Positions 24,000 to 32,452 of a DNA stretch of 64,000 nt are shown here, piece by piece (positions within the stretch are counted from its first letter, which is position 1; every line of letters begins with the position of its first letter). The stretch is taken from contig JAFUVU010000027.1 of NCBI GenBank assembly GCA_017477465.1, positions 62,001-126,000 of the forward strand. Direction: 5' to 3'. Below the pieces are notes generated by a model, which saw only the letters and a list, made by a program, of their open reading frames with translations, ran no database searches and had not been told where the DNA came from. The DNA is from Bacteroidales bacterium (GTDB lineage: Bacteria > Bacteroidota > Bacteroidia > Bacteroidales > UBA932). The translations under genes and the position numbers were made by a program.

Positions 24000-25387
24000 C
24001 AGAACTGAAGGAAGGCAAAAGAAAACGGCCTCATTTTAACCGTGACGGCTCCGCCGCTCACCTTAACCGGTATTTCAGTGTTAAGGTGCGTGTCATCATT
24101 GATTGTACAGATGGCTTCCAGGCTGCCGTCAGGGACGGAAATTCTCAAATCGATGTCCTCTTCGCGGGGGTTGTCATGGTCGCGGAACCTCGCAATCATA
24201 AGGCGCACCCTTCCCTGCCGGTTTTTGGCCGCAACGGCATAAATGTCGTCCCTGTCCACCGTAACCTTTACCTGCGTTCCATACTCCGCGAGTTTCTTCC
24301 AGTCGTAAAAGGCATAATAGGTTGAGGTCTCGGCACCTGTGGCCGGGTTGAAAGCACCGTTATAGCTTGAATTGTAGCGGAAGTCGTAGTACATCATAAT
24401 GTCTATGGAAGGGACGTCCTGCATGTGGCACATTACAGCCGCAGTATAGGCGCTGCCTTTCATGCTGTGGCGCACAGCCTTGGAATAGGCGCCTTCGGCA
24501 GAGGTCCATCCTGTAACGTAATTCCACTCGTCCAATATTGTGGGGACATCATTCCACCCATTCCTGTCAAGGACCGCCCTGACCTTGTCACTTTCTTCAG
24601 AAAGGATTTCGGGAGTGGTGCTGTAGCGGTGCCATGAATAGAAATCCGGTTTCACGCCTCTTCTCTTCATTGCCTTGACAAAAGGTTCGTTGGAGTCAAA
24701 TTCTGCAAAGGCCGGGCCGCCAACCTTGATATCCGGATGAAGTTTCTTGAGATGCTTCCACGTAATGGCAAAAAGGTCATAGTACTGCTCCATGGTGCCG
24801 CCCCATGCATGAGGCGCAACTTTCCAGCGGGGAACGCCATTGAAATCATGGTAATGGTCAAGGTCGGCCTCGTTCCAGACTTCCCAGTATTCGATTCCAT
24901 AATGGAAGCCGTTCGCCCATCCGTCGTTGTAGTGCCGGACTATATGCTCGCACACACGCGCCCATTTAGCAAAATCCTCCGGAGGCCAGGGCCCGTATTT
25001 CTTCACTTTCCCGTCATTTGACGGTTCGTGAGTGTTTCCAAGGCGGTACAAGGGCTTGGTCCCGGTTGCGATGAGCTTTGCCAATGCAAAATCCGTAATG
25101 GAAAACTCATAGGAGGCTGGATCATTCTCATCTTTGGAGAAATCAGGGAAAATATTACGGATATCAATGGATCCCGGGATGTTCCCGCGTCCCATATCGT
25201 GAGTACGTGCAAGCGGAATACCCAGAGCGGCATATTTGTCATCCTTGACGGAGCTCCAGGGAGTACCGCCGACAGAATTCATATTTTTTATCACGCCCAC
25301 CTCCTCGGAGGGAACTATAGTAAGCGTCTGTGCAAATAGAGGAGCACACACAATAAAAGCCGCGATATTCAAAAAAATCTTTTTCAT
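23999..25387 (-). CDS. GH39-like glycoside hydrolase
   Basis: A 462-residue exported enzyme (signal MKKIFLNIAAFIVCAPLFAQ) with the clan GH-A pattern of GH39, a family of beta-xylosidases, alpha-L-iduronidases and related enzymes. The acid/base segment is EYWEVWNEAD (Glu173) and the nucleophile segment is TILDEWNYV (Glu287); their spacing of 114 residues fits the TIM barrel. GIPLARTHDMG near the N-terminus is the first barrel strand. A beta-sandwich of about 80 residues closes the protein. The specificity cannot be read from the sequence; distant families such as GH79 or GH30 are less likely. It shares ATGA and TAATG overlaps with its neighbours. Confidence 0.82.
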   Translation of the reverse strand: MKKIFLNIAAFIVCAPLFAQTLTIVPSEEVGVIKNMNSVGGTPWSSVKDDKYAALGIPLARTHDMGRGNIPGSIDIRNIFPDFSKDENDPASYEFSITDFALAKLIATGTKPLYRLGNTHEPSNDGKVKKYGPWPPEDFAKWARVCEHIVRHYNDGWANGFHYGIEYWEVWNEADLDHYHDFNGVPRWKVAPHAWGGTMEQYYDLFAITWKHLKKLHPDIKVGGPAFAEFDSNEPFVKAMKRRGVKPDFYSWHRYSTTPEILSEESDKVRAVLDRNGWNDVPTILDEWNYVTGWTSAEGAYSKAVRHSMKGSAYTAAVMCHMQDVPSIDIMMYYDFRYNSSYNGAFNPATGAETSTYYAFYDWKKLAEYGTQVKVTVDRDDIYAVAAKNRQGRVRLMIARFRDHDNPREEDIDLRISVPDGSLEAICTINDDTHLNTEIPVKVSGGAVTVKMRPFSFAFLQF

Positions 25388-26325
25388 TTCTTCCTGCTTT
25401 TCTTCTCTTTAACCTGTTTAATGACAAAAAACGTGGGCAGTTTGCGCTGGTGAGAGTGGTCAAATTCAAAGCCTTCTCCCGTCTCGCCTGTTTTTTCGCA
25501 CGGATAACTGACTATCCCCGTATCCTCATCTCCACGGTCCTTTACAAACATTGAGCTGGAACCTCCTCCGTCCATATTCATGGCATATTGTGGATTAAAA
25601 TACTTCACAAGGAATTGGCGAAGCTCTTCACAGCTCATACCTGATGCCTTTCCAAGCCATCGGCCATCCACTGTAACCAGCAGCAGATGCCGGTCTTCCG
25701 TAAGTGCAATGGCAGTGCGGGGATGGCGACTCTGTATGGTACTGCGCTTGGGACCGTAGCCTTTGCCGTGGGCGACATCCCACTCAGGCAAACTGTAATC
25801 ATCTATGAGAATGGGGGTTCCGGACAACAGATTAGGGTGGGTATCGGCCCTGTATGCCGCAACGGCCTCGGCCGGTTTACCGTCAAAATTGTAGAAGCCG
25901 AGTACTCCTTGGCCATCATACCACACGGCAGCCTCGTGCTTCCACCATTCCCGGCTGCTTTGATCAATCTCTATATCGCACCAGGTATCTCCGTCTATGC
26001 GGATAAAGGTATGAGGAGCACCGAAACTGGCATTGGTGCCGGCAATAGCCTTCGTGTCACGAGCAACCTCGGAAAGGACCTCTTTGTCAGGATAATACTC
26101 ATAAGAGAGTTTCAGACCGGGCTGGTCAAGGTCAAATTCCAGGACATTTACAATCTGAGGAGCGGCCGATATGCAATCATTTCCTGTAAAATTGTGCCAT
26201 ACAAGGCCTGTCCGCAGGGTGTCACTCACCCACCCCTCCTTTTCCAGAAGGACAGGTGCCTTTTGCTGCGCAAGACACATTGCTGAGCTCAGTAAAAGGG
26301 CCGAAAATGCTAACTTAATTCTCAT
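25384..26325 (-). CDS. Phosphodiester glycosidase (NAGPA family, PF09992)
   Basis: A 313-residue exported protein (signal ending MCLAQ) made almost wholly of the NAGPA/DUF2233 domain. The animal member is the 'uncovering enzyme' that removes GlcNAc from GlcNAc-1-phospho-6-mannose; bacterial members are thought to cleave sugar-1-phosphodiesters. All key blocks are intact: IAGTNASFGAPHTFIRIDG, RHPRTAIAL, LLLVTVDGR, GMSCEELRQFL and AMNMDGGGSSSMFV, with Asp252. The last 40 residues are basic (VKEKKSRKK). It starts 3 nt after the fimbrillin/NAGPA gene and overlaps the GH39-like gene. The exact sugar is not predictable. Confidence 0.88.
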   Translation of the reverse strand: MRIKLAFSALLLSSAMCLAQQKAPVLLEKEGWVSDTLRTGLVWHNFTGNDCISAAPQIVNVLEFDLDQPGLKLSYEYYPDKEVLSEVARDTKAIAGTNASFGAPHTFIRIDGDTWCDIEIDQSSREWWKHEAAVWYDGQGVLGFYNFDGKPAEAVAAYRADTHPNLLSGTPILIDDYSLPEWDVAHGKGYGPKRSTIQSRHPRTAIALTEDRHLLLVTVDGRWLGKASGMSCEELRQFLVKYFNPQYAMNMDGGGSSSMFVKDRGDEDTGIVSYPCEKTGETGEGFEFDHSHQRKLPTFFVIKQVKEKKSRKK

Positions 26326-26328
26326 AGT

Positions 26329-28122
26329 TTATCGTATTTGATACCATTCACTGTTATCTTCTTCAATCTGGACAGGTTCGGACTCCACCCTTGCGGCTCG
26401 GTTTATCACAAAGAAAGTGGGGATACTGCGCTCTGCCGTGTGATCACGGGAAACATCCTCTGCATTTTCGGCAGTACCGTCACATGGATAATTGACAATT
26501 CCGCTGCCGGCAACATACATGGCAGTAGAACCGCCGCCGTCCATATTTATTGCGTATTCAGGTGCGAAAAACCTGTCAAGGAAGCTCTGCATCTCCTCAC
26601 CGGTCATTCCCTTTGCCGTACTCAGCCTTCCATCTATAGTAATCAGAAGGACTCTCCCGCCGCGCGTTATGGCAAGAACCGTCCTTGGATGAATTTGAGG
26701 CACATTTGTTCCTGCGCCAAAACCACTCAGGTCTGTATGAGAGCCATTTTCTATGAGAAGCGGGGCACTGGAGAAAAGATTCCGGTGAGTATCGGCCTTA
26801 TATGCGTTTTTTGACGCCTCCTTGCCGGAAGAATGAAAATTATAGAAACCAAATGTCATAAACCCGTCATACCAAACGGCCGCCTTATGTTTCCAAGCGG
26901 TATAACCTACAACTTCATAATTAATGGTACGCCTCTCAATGCCGTCAGTCCTTACATAGACTATCCCATCCTGACCTGCGCCGTATGTGGCGTTGACAAC
27001 GGCAATGGCATTCCTTTCCGCGGCTATTTCCGAGACTTTTCTGTATGTATCACTATAAACAAAAGACAGGTGTATTCCGCCATTACTGAGGTCGGCCTCA
27101 AGTACGTTCACCTTCTGGGGCTTTGACGTAACGGGATCCGTTCCCTCAAAGTTGTGCCACTTGAGCCCGGGAGACAACTGCGTGGTTGTCCAGCCGTCGC
27201 GGTCCAGAAGAGATGTACAGTGAGCTTCTGTGACGGACATCCTCAGGACGGCTACTCCGCCCTGCGGAATTGTCATATCCTCCCTGAGGGCTATGGTTTT
27301 TACTATATCGTAGCTTTCAGTCCTGACTTCTACGGTGATCTGGCCGTTTTTTGCAATAACGCATGGAAGGAGGGACAGGAAAACGCTTCCGGAGCCTATG
27401 ACAGGGCCATCCTCATAAGTAGCTGTAACCACATTGGAACCGGAAGTGACGCTGCCGATGGCGGCTCCGGGAAGGTCCACGGTAAAATTACCGGCCAATC
27501 TCGTGCCCTCCGGAGCAGTGATTTTTATAGAACGAATGTGGTTTCCAGCAGCATAAGGTCCCGTAAGTTCCAGACGGAGCAGCCCGGTGAGCCTATGGAA
27601 CAGCAGTCCGGAAATGCTCACTGTACCGCCGGACTCAGAATAAGCCTTAGGCTCTGCGCAAAGGATGTCGCAGGAAGGGTCAAAAGAAGTAAGGGCCGGC
27701 GTCTGGGAAGATTTGAGCGTTGCATAACCGCTCTTTCCGCCCGTCCATGCCGAATATGGATAGATTACGCTGGCTGTTCCCGTTGCCGGGGCACTTATGT
27801 CGCCCGAAAACAGGGCCTTCTCTCCGGCACCAAGGGTATTGGCCAGTTCTTCCTTTGGAGAAGAATCGGCATTGGCGCTGAAAAATACTGCGACGCGATC
27901 CCCGGCATCCCATTTTGGGGTGTATACGTACTTGCCTGGTTCTCCGGGCTTTTCCGAAGCCTCTATCGTGGTTTTTGTAAGAGGGGCCTGAGCGGAAATT
28001 TCAAAGTGCAGTTTATTCCCGCCATCTTCCTTCCCGGATGACGGAACATCAATCCGAGAAGAACATGACGGAGCAATACAAACAAGCGCGGCAGAAAGCC
28101 ATATGATATAATTAGTATTCAT
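26329..28122 (-). CDS. Fimbrillin-like lipoprotein fused to a phosphodiester glycosidase
   Basis: A 597-residue lipoprotein (lipobox APSC, Cys20). Residues about 35-300 form a fimbrillin-like (Mfa-type) module: the start APLTKTTIEA, then PKWDAGDRVAVFF, ASVIYPYSAW, FHRLTGLLRLEL and VFLSLLPCVI, the normal order of blocks in fimbrillin domains. Residues about 310-585 form a complete NAGPA domain with VNATYGAGQDG, IHPRTVLAI, LLITIDGR and AINMDGGGSTAMYV (Asp528). The fimbrillin part may hold the enzyme on the cell surface or bind glycan. The start codon overlaps the preceding tiny-peptide gene by 11 nt, which suggests coupled translation. Confidence 0.86.
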   Translation of the reverse strand: MNTNYIIWLSAALVCIAPSCSSRIDVPSSGKEDGGNKLHFEISAQAPLTKTTIEASEKPGEPGKYVYTPKWDAGDRVAVFFSANADSSPKEELANTLGAGEKALFSGDISAPATGTASVIYPYSAWTGGKSGYATLKSSQTPALTSFDPSCDILCAEPKAYSESGGTVSISGLLFHRLTGLLRLELTGPYAAGNHIRSIKITAPEGTRLAGNFTVDLPGAAIGSVTSGSNVVTATYEDGPVIGSGSVFLSLLPCVIAKNGQITVEVRTESYDIVKTIALREDMTIPQGGVAVLRMSVTEAHCTSLLDRDGWTTTQLSPGLKWHNFEGTDPVTSKPQKVNVLEADLSNGGIHLSFVYSDTYRKVSEIAAERNAIAVVNATYGAGQDGIVYVRTDGIERRTINYEVVGYTAWKHKAAVWYDGFMTFGFYNFHSSGKEASKNAYKADTHRNLFSSAPLLIENGSHTDLSGFGAGTNVPQIHPRTVLAITRGGRVLLITIDGRLSTAKGMTGEEMQSFLDRFFAPEYAINMDGGGSTAMYVAGSGIVNYPCDGTAENAEDVSRDHTAERSIPTFFVINRAARVESEPVQIEEDNSEWYQIR

Positions 28123-28249
28123 ACCAATACTCTCCTTCTTCCATTTTTTCTCCGGCTTTGTCGTTTGGACTACCGGAACAGATTGAACTTTCCGCCGGGA
28201 AAAACATCAGTTTGCATTCCGGAGTCTCATACAAATCTCTCTCTCGCAT
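28112..28249 (-). CDS. Tiny peptide, member 3 of a motif-sharing family
   Basis: A 45-codon frame read leftward from ATG 28247-28249 to TAA 28112-28114. It lies 4 nt after the FAD oxidoreductase stop and overlaps the next start by 11 nt. The peptide has no signal peptide. It shows Y7-x2-P10-E11, then A19-E20-S21-x-I23-C24, and an acidic end with Trp42. Spacing from the Tyr to the Cys is 17 residues, identical to the two peptides at 44179-44328 and 44345-44500. I do not know a named family. Such short frames are easily missed; the shared motif and tight coupling argue that it is real. Confidence 0.72.
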   Translation of the reverse strand: MRERDLYETPECKLMFFPAESSICSGSPNDKAGEKMEEGEYWYEY

Positions 28250-28253
28250 AGTC

Positions 28254-30218
28254 TCAGTCCTTTTTTACTAACAGTACTGCATCTGCAATAACTTTACCGT
28301 CACCGCCATCCGATGAGAAAGACGCACTGAATGTGTCTCCCTCATTTAATGAAACATTGCCCAGAAGATGCCATGCGCTTGTGGTCTGACCGGTTATATG
28401 AACATCAGCAGCGTTAACCGTAAATTTGTCTCCGGTGGAGAGTTCTATCAAAGTGACAGGATTGATGCCGTCCTGAGGTTTATGCTGATAGCTATACACC
28501 AGATACTCTCCGCCTGAAGGGATTACCGCAGAAAAGACAACAGGACTGCTTCCCTTCTCTCCGGTAAAGCAAGAAGGCCCGTACGTCCCTTTCATAGGGC
28601 CTTTTTGCCAGCCAGGGACAGATTCCATGGAGGCATCGTCCATGACGACATCCGGAGATGTTCCATTTTGGAAGGGATCTGTCTCAAGTACCTTCACAAT
28701 ATCCCTGTAATCCACGTCTTGAACACTGCGGAGACCTTTATTCTTGGCAAATGAAACCGCCAGTCCGGCAGCCTGCCCCATACACATAAATACGGGCTCC
28801 ATCCTTATTGAACCGTAGGCAATATGGCTTGCCGAACAGCATACCGGCACTAAAAGATTGGTGCACTGTTCTCTCTTTGGTGTAAGGCTACGGAAAGAGA
28901 TTGGATAGGGTAATCCCCCGCTGATTTCAACATCTCCTTCGTTTTTTACCATATACTTACCATCCTTTTGTATAACAATACGCTGACAATTATGGGAATC
29001 CATTGTGTACGCGGCCATGGCAATGCCATCAGGAGCAATACGGGTTCCTTCACAGTCGGCCTGGGTGGCCACATACTCCCCGACCATCCTGCGTGATTCC
29101 CTCACATAAAGCTGCGGCGTCCAATGTTCAGATTCTTCATATTCATCCTTAGGCAAACCCCATCCCGCCACGTATTCACGTATTTCTGCCGGAATCCTTT
29201 TGTCGTGAGCCGTAAAATATAACAGGCCCAGCGTATAGTCCCTGTGCGCCTTGATAATCTCCTGACGCCGTTCCCAGGAAGATTCGGGATAATCATAATT
29301 CATTCCAATCATATCCGTGGAGAATGCGCCGCGGTTATTGACATCGGTTTTCCGATTGGGCATTGGACTCCAGATAAAATATTGATTGATATCCCTCATA
29401 TCCGGCTGGGCGTTGTACAGGCGTACAAGCAGTTCATAACGCGAAGAGTCATAATTCTCCGGTTTTACTATCGGAATCATATTCTCCAAACTGTCTGTCA
29501 GGCAAATCCTGTAATTGTACGCCTGTACCAAAGTGTCACCGCTGCCTTCAGGACATAACTCCTGTGTACTTATTCCCCATAACAGTCCACTTTCCGGATT
29601 TCCGGGCTCCACAAATGGATCTACGCCGTCCGGGAACTGGTGCAGATACATCATGTGCACTCCGTTCCAGGTTTCCCCATATTCCGAATTGTCTTCACGT
29701 CCCACACGGTATTCGACTCCGGCGGCGGCCATAAGGTCTCCTTCATAAGTGCTGTCTATAAACCACGGTGACTTGACTGAAAGAGTATCATTTCCGCGCG
29801 ACACACGGATGGAACGGATTTGAGTTCCATCCTTGCATGCGTCCACGAGATGATATCCCTTAACAGCCGTAATATTGGGATGGGACAGATATTCATCCAG
29901 GACCATGGCTGCCGCAGATGGTTCAAACACCCAGTTCTCCAGGTTGCCGTAATGGGCACCCAGCCTGCGATAAAACTGAAGTGAAAGTCCTTTGACAACC
30001 TGTTTGTTGCCAATATCCGTATATCCAAGTCCGCCGGCAGTGAGCCCGCCAAAACGTTCAGACGGCTCTATCAAAACCACCTTCATTCCCATTTGTGCGG
30101 CACTGTAAGCGGCCATGATGCCGGATGCCGATCCGCCATAAACACATACGTCAAACTTTTGCGAACAGGAAACGAGCACTATTCCTGCAGCCACTATTGA
30201 AAGAAACAGTCTTCTCAT
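28254..30218 (-). CDS. FAD-dependent oxidoreductase lipoprotein (PF12831 type)
   Basis: A 654-residue lipoprotein (lipobox LVSC, Cys18). The Rossmann FAD site follows at once: FDVCVYGGSASGIMAAYSA, then VVLIEPSERFGGLTAGGLG, the FAD_oxidored (PF12831) signature. QAAGLAVSFA in the middle is the second FAD block. The last 130 residues form a golvesin-like beta-sandwich (GEYLVYSYQHKP, then VIADAVLLVKKD), found on several secreted carbohydrate enzymes. Members are frequent in polysaccharide loci of Bacteroidota, where their reaction is unclear; sugar oxidation before cleavage is a guess. The start overlaps the DUF5689 gene by 4 nt. Confidence 0.86.
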   Translation of the reverse strand: MRRLFLSIVAAGIVLVSCSQKFDVCVYGGSASGIMAAYSAAQMGMKVVLIEPSERFGGLTAGGLGYTDIGNKQVVKGLSLQFYRRLGAHYGNLENWVFEPSAAAMVLDEYLSHPNITAVKGYHLVDACKDGTQIRSIRVSRGNDTLSVKSPWFIDSTYEGDLMAAAGVEYRVGREDNSEYGETWNGVHMMYLHQFPDGVDPFVEPGNPESGLLWGISTQELCPEGSGDTLVQAYNYRICLTDSLENMIPIVKPENYDSSRYELLVRLYNAQPDMRDINQYFIWSPMPNRKTDVNNRGAFSTDMIGMNYDYPESSWERRQEIIKAHRDYTLGLLYFTAHDKRIPAEIREYVAGWGLPKDEYEESEHWTPQLYVRESRRMVGEYVATQADCEGTRIAPDGIAMAAYTMDSHNCQRIVIQKDGKYMVKNEGDVEISGGLPYPISFRSLTPKREQCTNLLVPVCCSASHIAYGSIRMEPVFMCMGQAAGLAVSFAKNKGLRSVQDVDYRDIVKVLETDPFQNGTSPDVVMDDASMESVPGWQKGPMKGTYGPSCFTGEKGSSPVVFSAVIPSGGEYLVYSYQHKPQDGINPVTLIELSTGDKFTVNAADVHITGQTTSAWHLLGNVSLNEGDTFSASFSSDGGDGKVIADAVLLVKKD

Positions 30219-32449
30219 CTTGAATATCTTATTGAGAAGTAATTAAGTGCATTATATCTGGAGCTGGAGACAGTGCCGCCCTCATAACTGCTGTCAGTTC
30301 CCGCCACGGTGCTTGCCGGGACAAGGCGGATATACGCCTTGGGGGTATCTTTGACGCTTTCCGGAAGATTGAACATCACATACTTTGTTCCCGGCAGCTG
30401 GTATGCCTTCTTTGAAGCCGCCCTCACAAAATCCGGAACGGTATATGTTCCTGCCGGCAGCCATGTTTTTCCGTCGGCAGAGAATTCCGCCTTCCAGTGA
30501 CGTGGAGCGCCCGGGCCGGTTATTGCATTCATGGTACCGAACACGACGCTCACCGGCCCCTTTGCATCCGAAAGGCCATCGGTGGAGAATTCGGCACACC
30601 ACCACTGGCCTGTACTCCAGCCGGAGGCAGTCCAGGCCGCCCCGTTGGACTGTGACCAGTCGCTTCCGGAGTAGATGACGCCGATAGTGGGGACAGAGGA
30701 ATAGACTCTCCAGTGTGCGCTCCGGCCAAGGGCGTCTTCAACGCCGTTTCCATTGGCGGGAGTGCTTATGACCCCGCCGTAAGTGTAAGGTCCAAGATGC
30801 GTAAAGTCATTGCAGAGGCCCATTTTCACCTTGGCGCCGGTTGACTTTACGCAGTATAGTTTCGCGTCCAGAGCCAGAGGGTTTTCACTGAGGGGATAGG
30901 TAGGGAAAAGCTCGTCTGACTTCGGGTTGTAGTTCTTCACGAGATTGACTCCCAGGGAATCACAATAAGCCCACTCATAGAGGACTTCGGAAAGCCGCTG
31001 TTCAAAGCTGTCAGTGACAGCCACGTCTCTCTTTTCCATGGGCCGGATCTGCCAGGAAGAGAATTCCCCAAGGGAAGAAATATAGTCGGGCATGGCACCC
31101 GCGGCCTTAAGTTCTTCCTCCCTCGCGGCATTCCATTCAAAATTGTCACACGTCTCATGCACAAGCACACCGGTCACACTTCCCCTTCCGCGCGGCATCA
31201 CTTTGCCGTCCCTTGACCAAGGACAGTCCACATTCACCATCATCGGAATCTGGTTTCCGGCGGCATCCCTCAGAATCATGGGATAAGCCGTCATCACGCT
31301 TATATACCGAATGTCAATGGGCATGTAAGGGCCTTTTCTCACCGGAATCTCAACCTCCGGGAGCCTTACAAATGTGTAGAGGTCGCTTGCCGATATGTCT
31401 CCAATCTCCACATCCCTCGGAGCGAACTCCATCCCTGCTTCGGAGGAGATTACCGCCGATTGAGGGACATCCTCCAGGGAATACCTCATAGGATTATCTT
31501 CCCTGACGAGCCTGAGCCCGCGAGTGTCAATGGAGATGCGGGACCATCTGTGTATAATGCCGCTGCAACTCTCGCGGAACTCCACTTTGATTCCCTCTTT
31601 GCCGTCCATGGACTGAAGGCTGACAATCCGGGACTTGTACGCCATGTCGGGAATATCTACGGAAATAATCCTGTTTTCTCCGCCATTGAGACCGGAGGGG
31701 TCGTTTACAACAACACCCTCAAGGATATAATGCCTGTCAAGGACGAGTGAGCCTTCATGGTCCATAAGGGCCTTGAGTCCGCTCATAGATACGGGTATGA
31801 TTTCCGTTCCCTGGCAGAACTGAGTCACAAGAGCCACAGCCTTCCCTCCGTCATAAAGCATTTCAATCCGTGCATGACGCACCATGGTGGCACTCAGGTT
31901 CGCTGCAACCGAAAAGCGGATGAAATTCCCTTCAAGACGTACGTTCCCTATCCATGAGAGTTCTGCATCCTCTTCATAAGACACATTGTATGAAAGGTCA
32001 TCATCCTTCATCAGCGTATTGACCCTCACGCCGCATTCACCACCGCCGTAATCCACACTCACCCCCTGCTGAAGCAGTTCAAAACCGCCCTGCAGTATAC
32101 CGTCCTGGCTTACGGTGATAAAGGCCTGATTGTTACCGCGCAGCAAAGCCACGGAGGCTTTTCTGGGGACGCCGCGGTTAATGTCAACTGTAAAAGACAG
32201 CGTCACATCGCCGCTGAGACTCAGGACACTGCCAGCCGATGCCTTGAAGTGAATCCAGTCTGCCTCCTCCGGTATTGTAACTGTAAAATCACCGTTTGAG
32301 AGCACCTCGGTGCTGCATTCTCCGCCCTCATAGCCAATGACGAGTTCGGAAGACACGGGCCCCAGTTCATAGATTGTAGTGTCGTCAGAAACCCGTGTGC
32401 AGCATAGCACCGCCAATGCAAAAGCAATTATGCAAATAATCTTTCTCAT
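30215..32449 (-). CDS. DUF5689 surface lipoprotein, probable glycan-binding protein
   Basis: A 744-residue lipoprotein (Cys16 or Cys17 in VLCCTR). Two BACON-like repeats fill about residues 28-215 (EGGECSTEVLSNGDFTVTI and GGGECGVRVNT with ADWIHF and LSWIGN). A DUF5689 domain follows (about 220-440: LVLDRHYILEGVVVNDPSG, GRGSVTGVLVHE). The C-terminal 300 residues look like a discoidin-like beta-sandwich (WWCAEFSTDGLSDAKGPVSV in part, and HWKAEFSADGKTWLP). There is no catalytic signature. Position directly after susD is that of surface glycan-binding proteins in such loci, and the aromatic-rich end fits binding. The function is inferred from architecture and context. Confidence 0.8.
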   Translation of the reverse strand: MRKIICIIAFALAVLCCTRVSDDTTIYELGPVSSELVIGYEGGECSTEVLSNGDFTVTIPEEADWIHFKASAGSVLSLSGDVTLSFTVDINRGVPRKASVALLRGNNQAFITVSQDGILQGGFELLQQGVSVDYGGGECGVRVNTLMKDDDLSYNVSYEEDAELSWIGNVRLEGNFIRFSVAANLSATMVRHARIEMLYDGGKAVALVTQFCQGTEIIPVSMSGLKALMDHEGSLVLDRHYILEGVVVNDPSGLNGGENRIISVDIPDMAYKSRIVSLQSMDGKEGIKVEFRESCSGIIHRWSRISIDTRGLRLVREDNPMRYSLEDVPQSAVISSEAGMEFAPRDVEIGDISASDLYTFVRLPEVEIPVRKGPYMPIDIRYISVMTAYPMILRDAAGNQIPMMVNVDCPWSRDGKVMPRGRGSVTGVLVHETCDNFEWNAAREEELKAAGAMPDYISSLGEFSSWQIRPMEKRDVAVTDSFEQRLSEVLYEWAYCDSLGVNLVKNYNPKSDELFPTYPLSENPLALDAKLYCVKSTGAKVKMGLCNDFTHLGPYTYGGVISTPANGNGVEDALGRSAHWRVYSSVPTIGVIYSGSDWSQSNGAAWTASGWSTGQWWCAEFSTDGLSDAKGPVSVVFGTMNAITGPGAPRHWKAEFSADGKTWLPAGTYTVPDFVRAASKKAYQLPGTKYVMFNLPESVKDTPKAYIRLVPASTVAGTDSSYEGGTVSSSRYNALNYFSIRYSR

Positions 32450-32452
32450 ACT

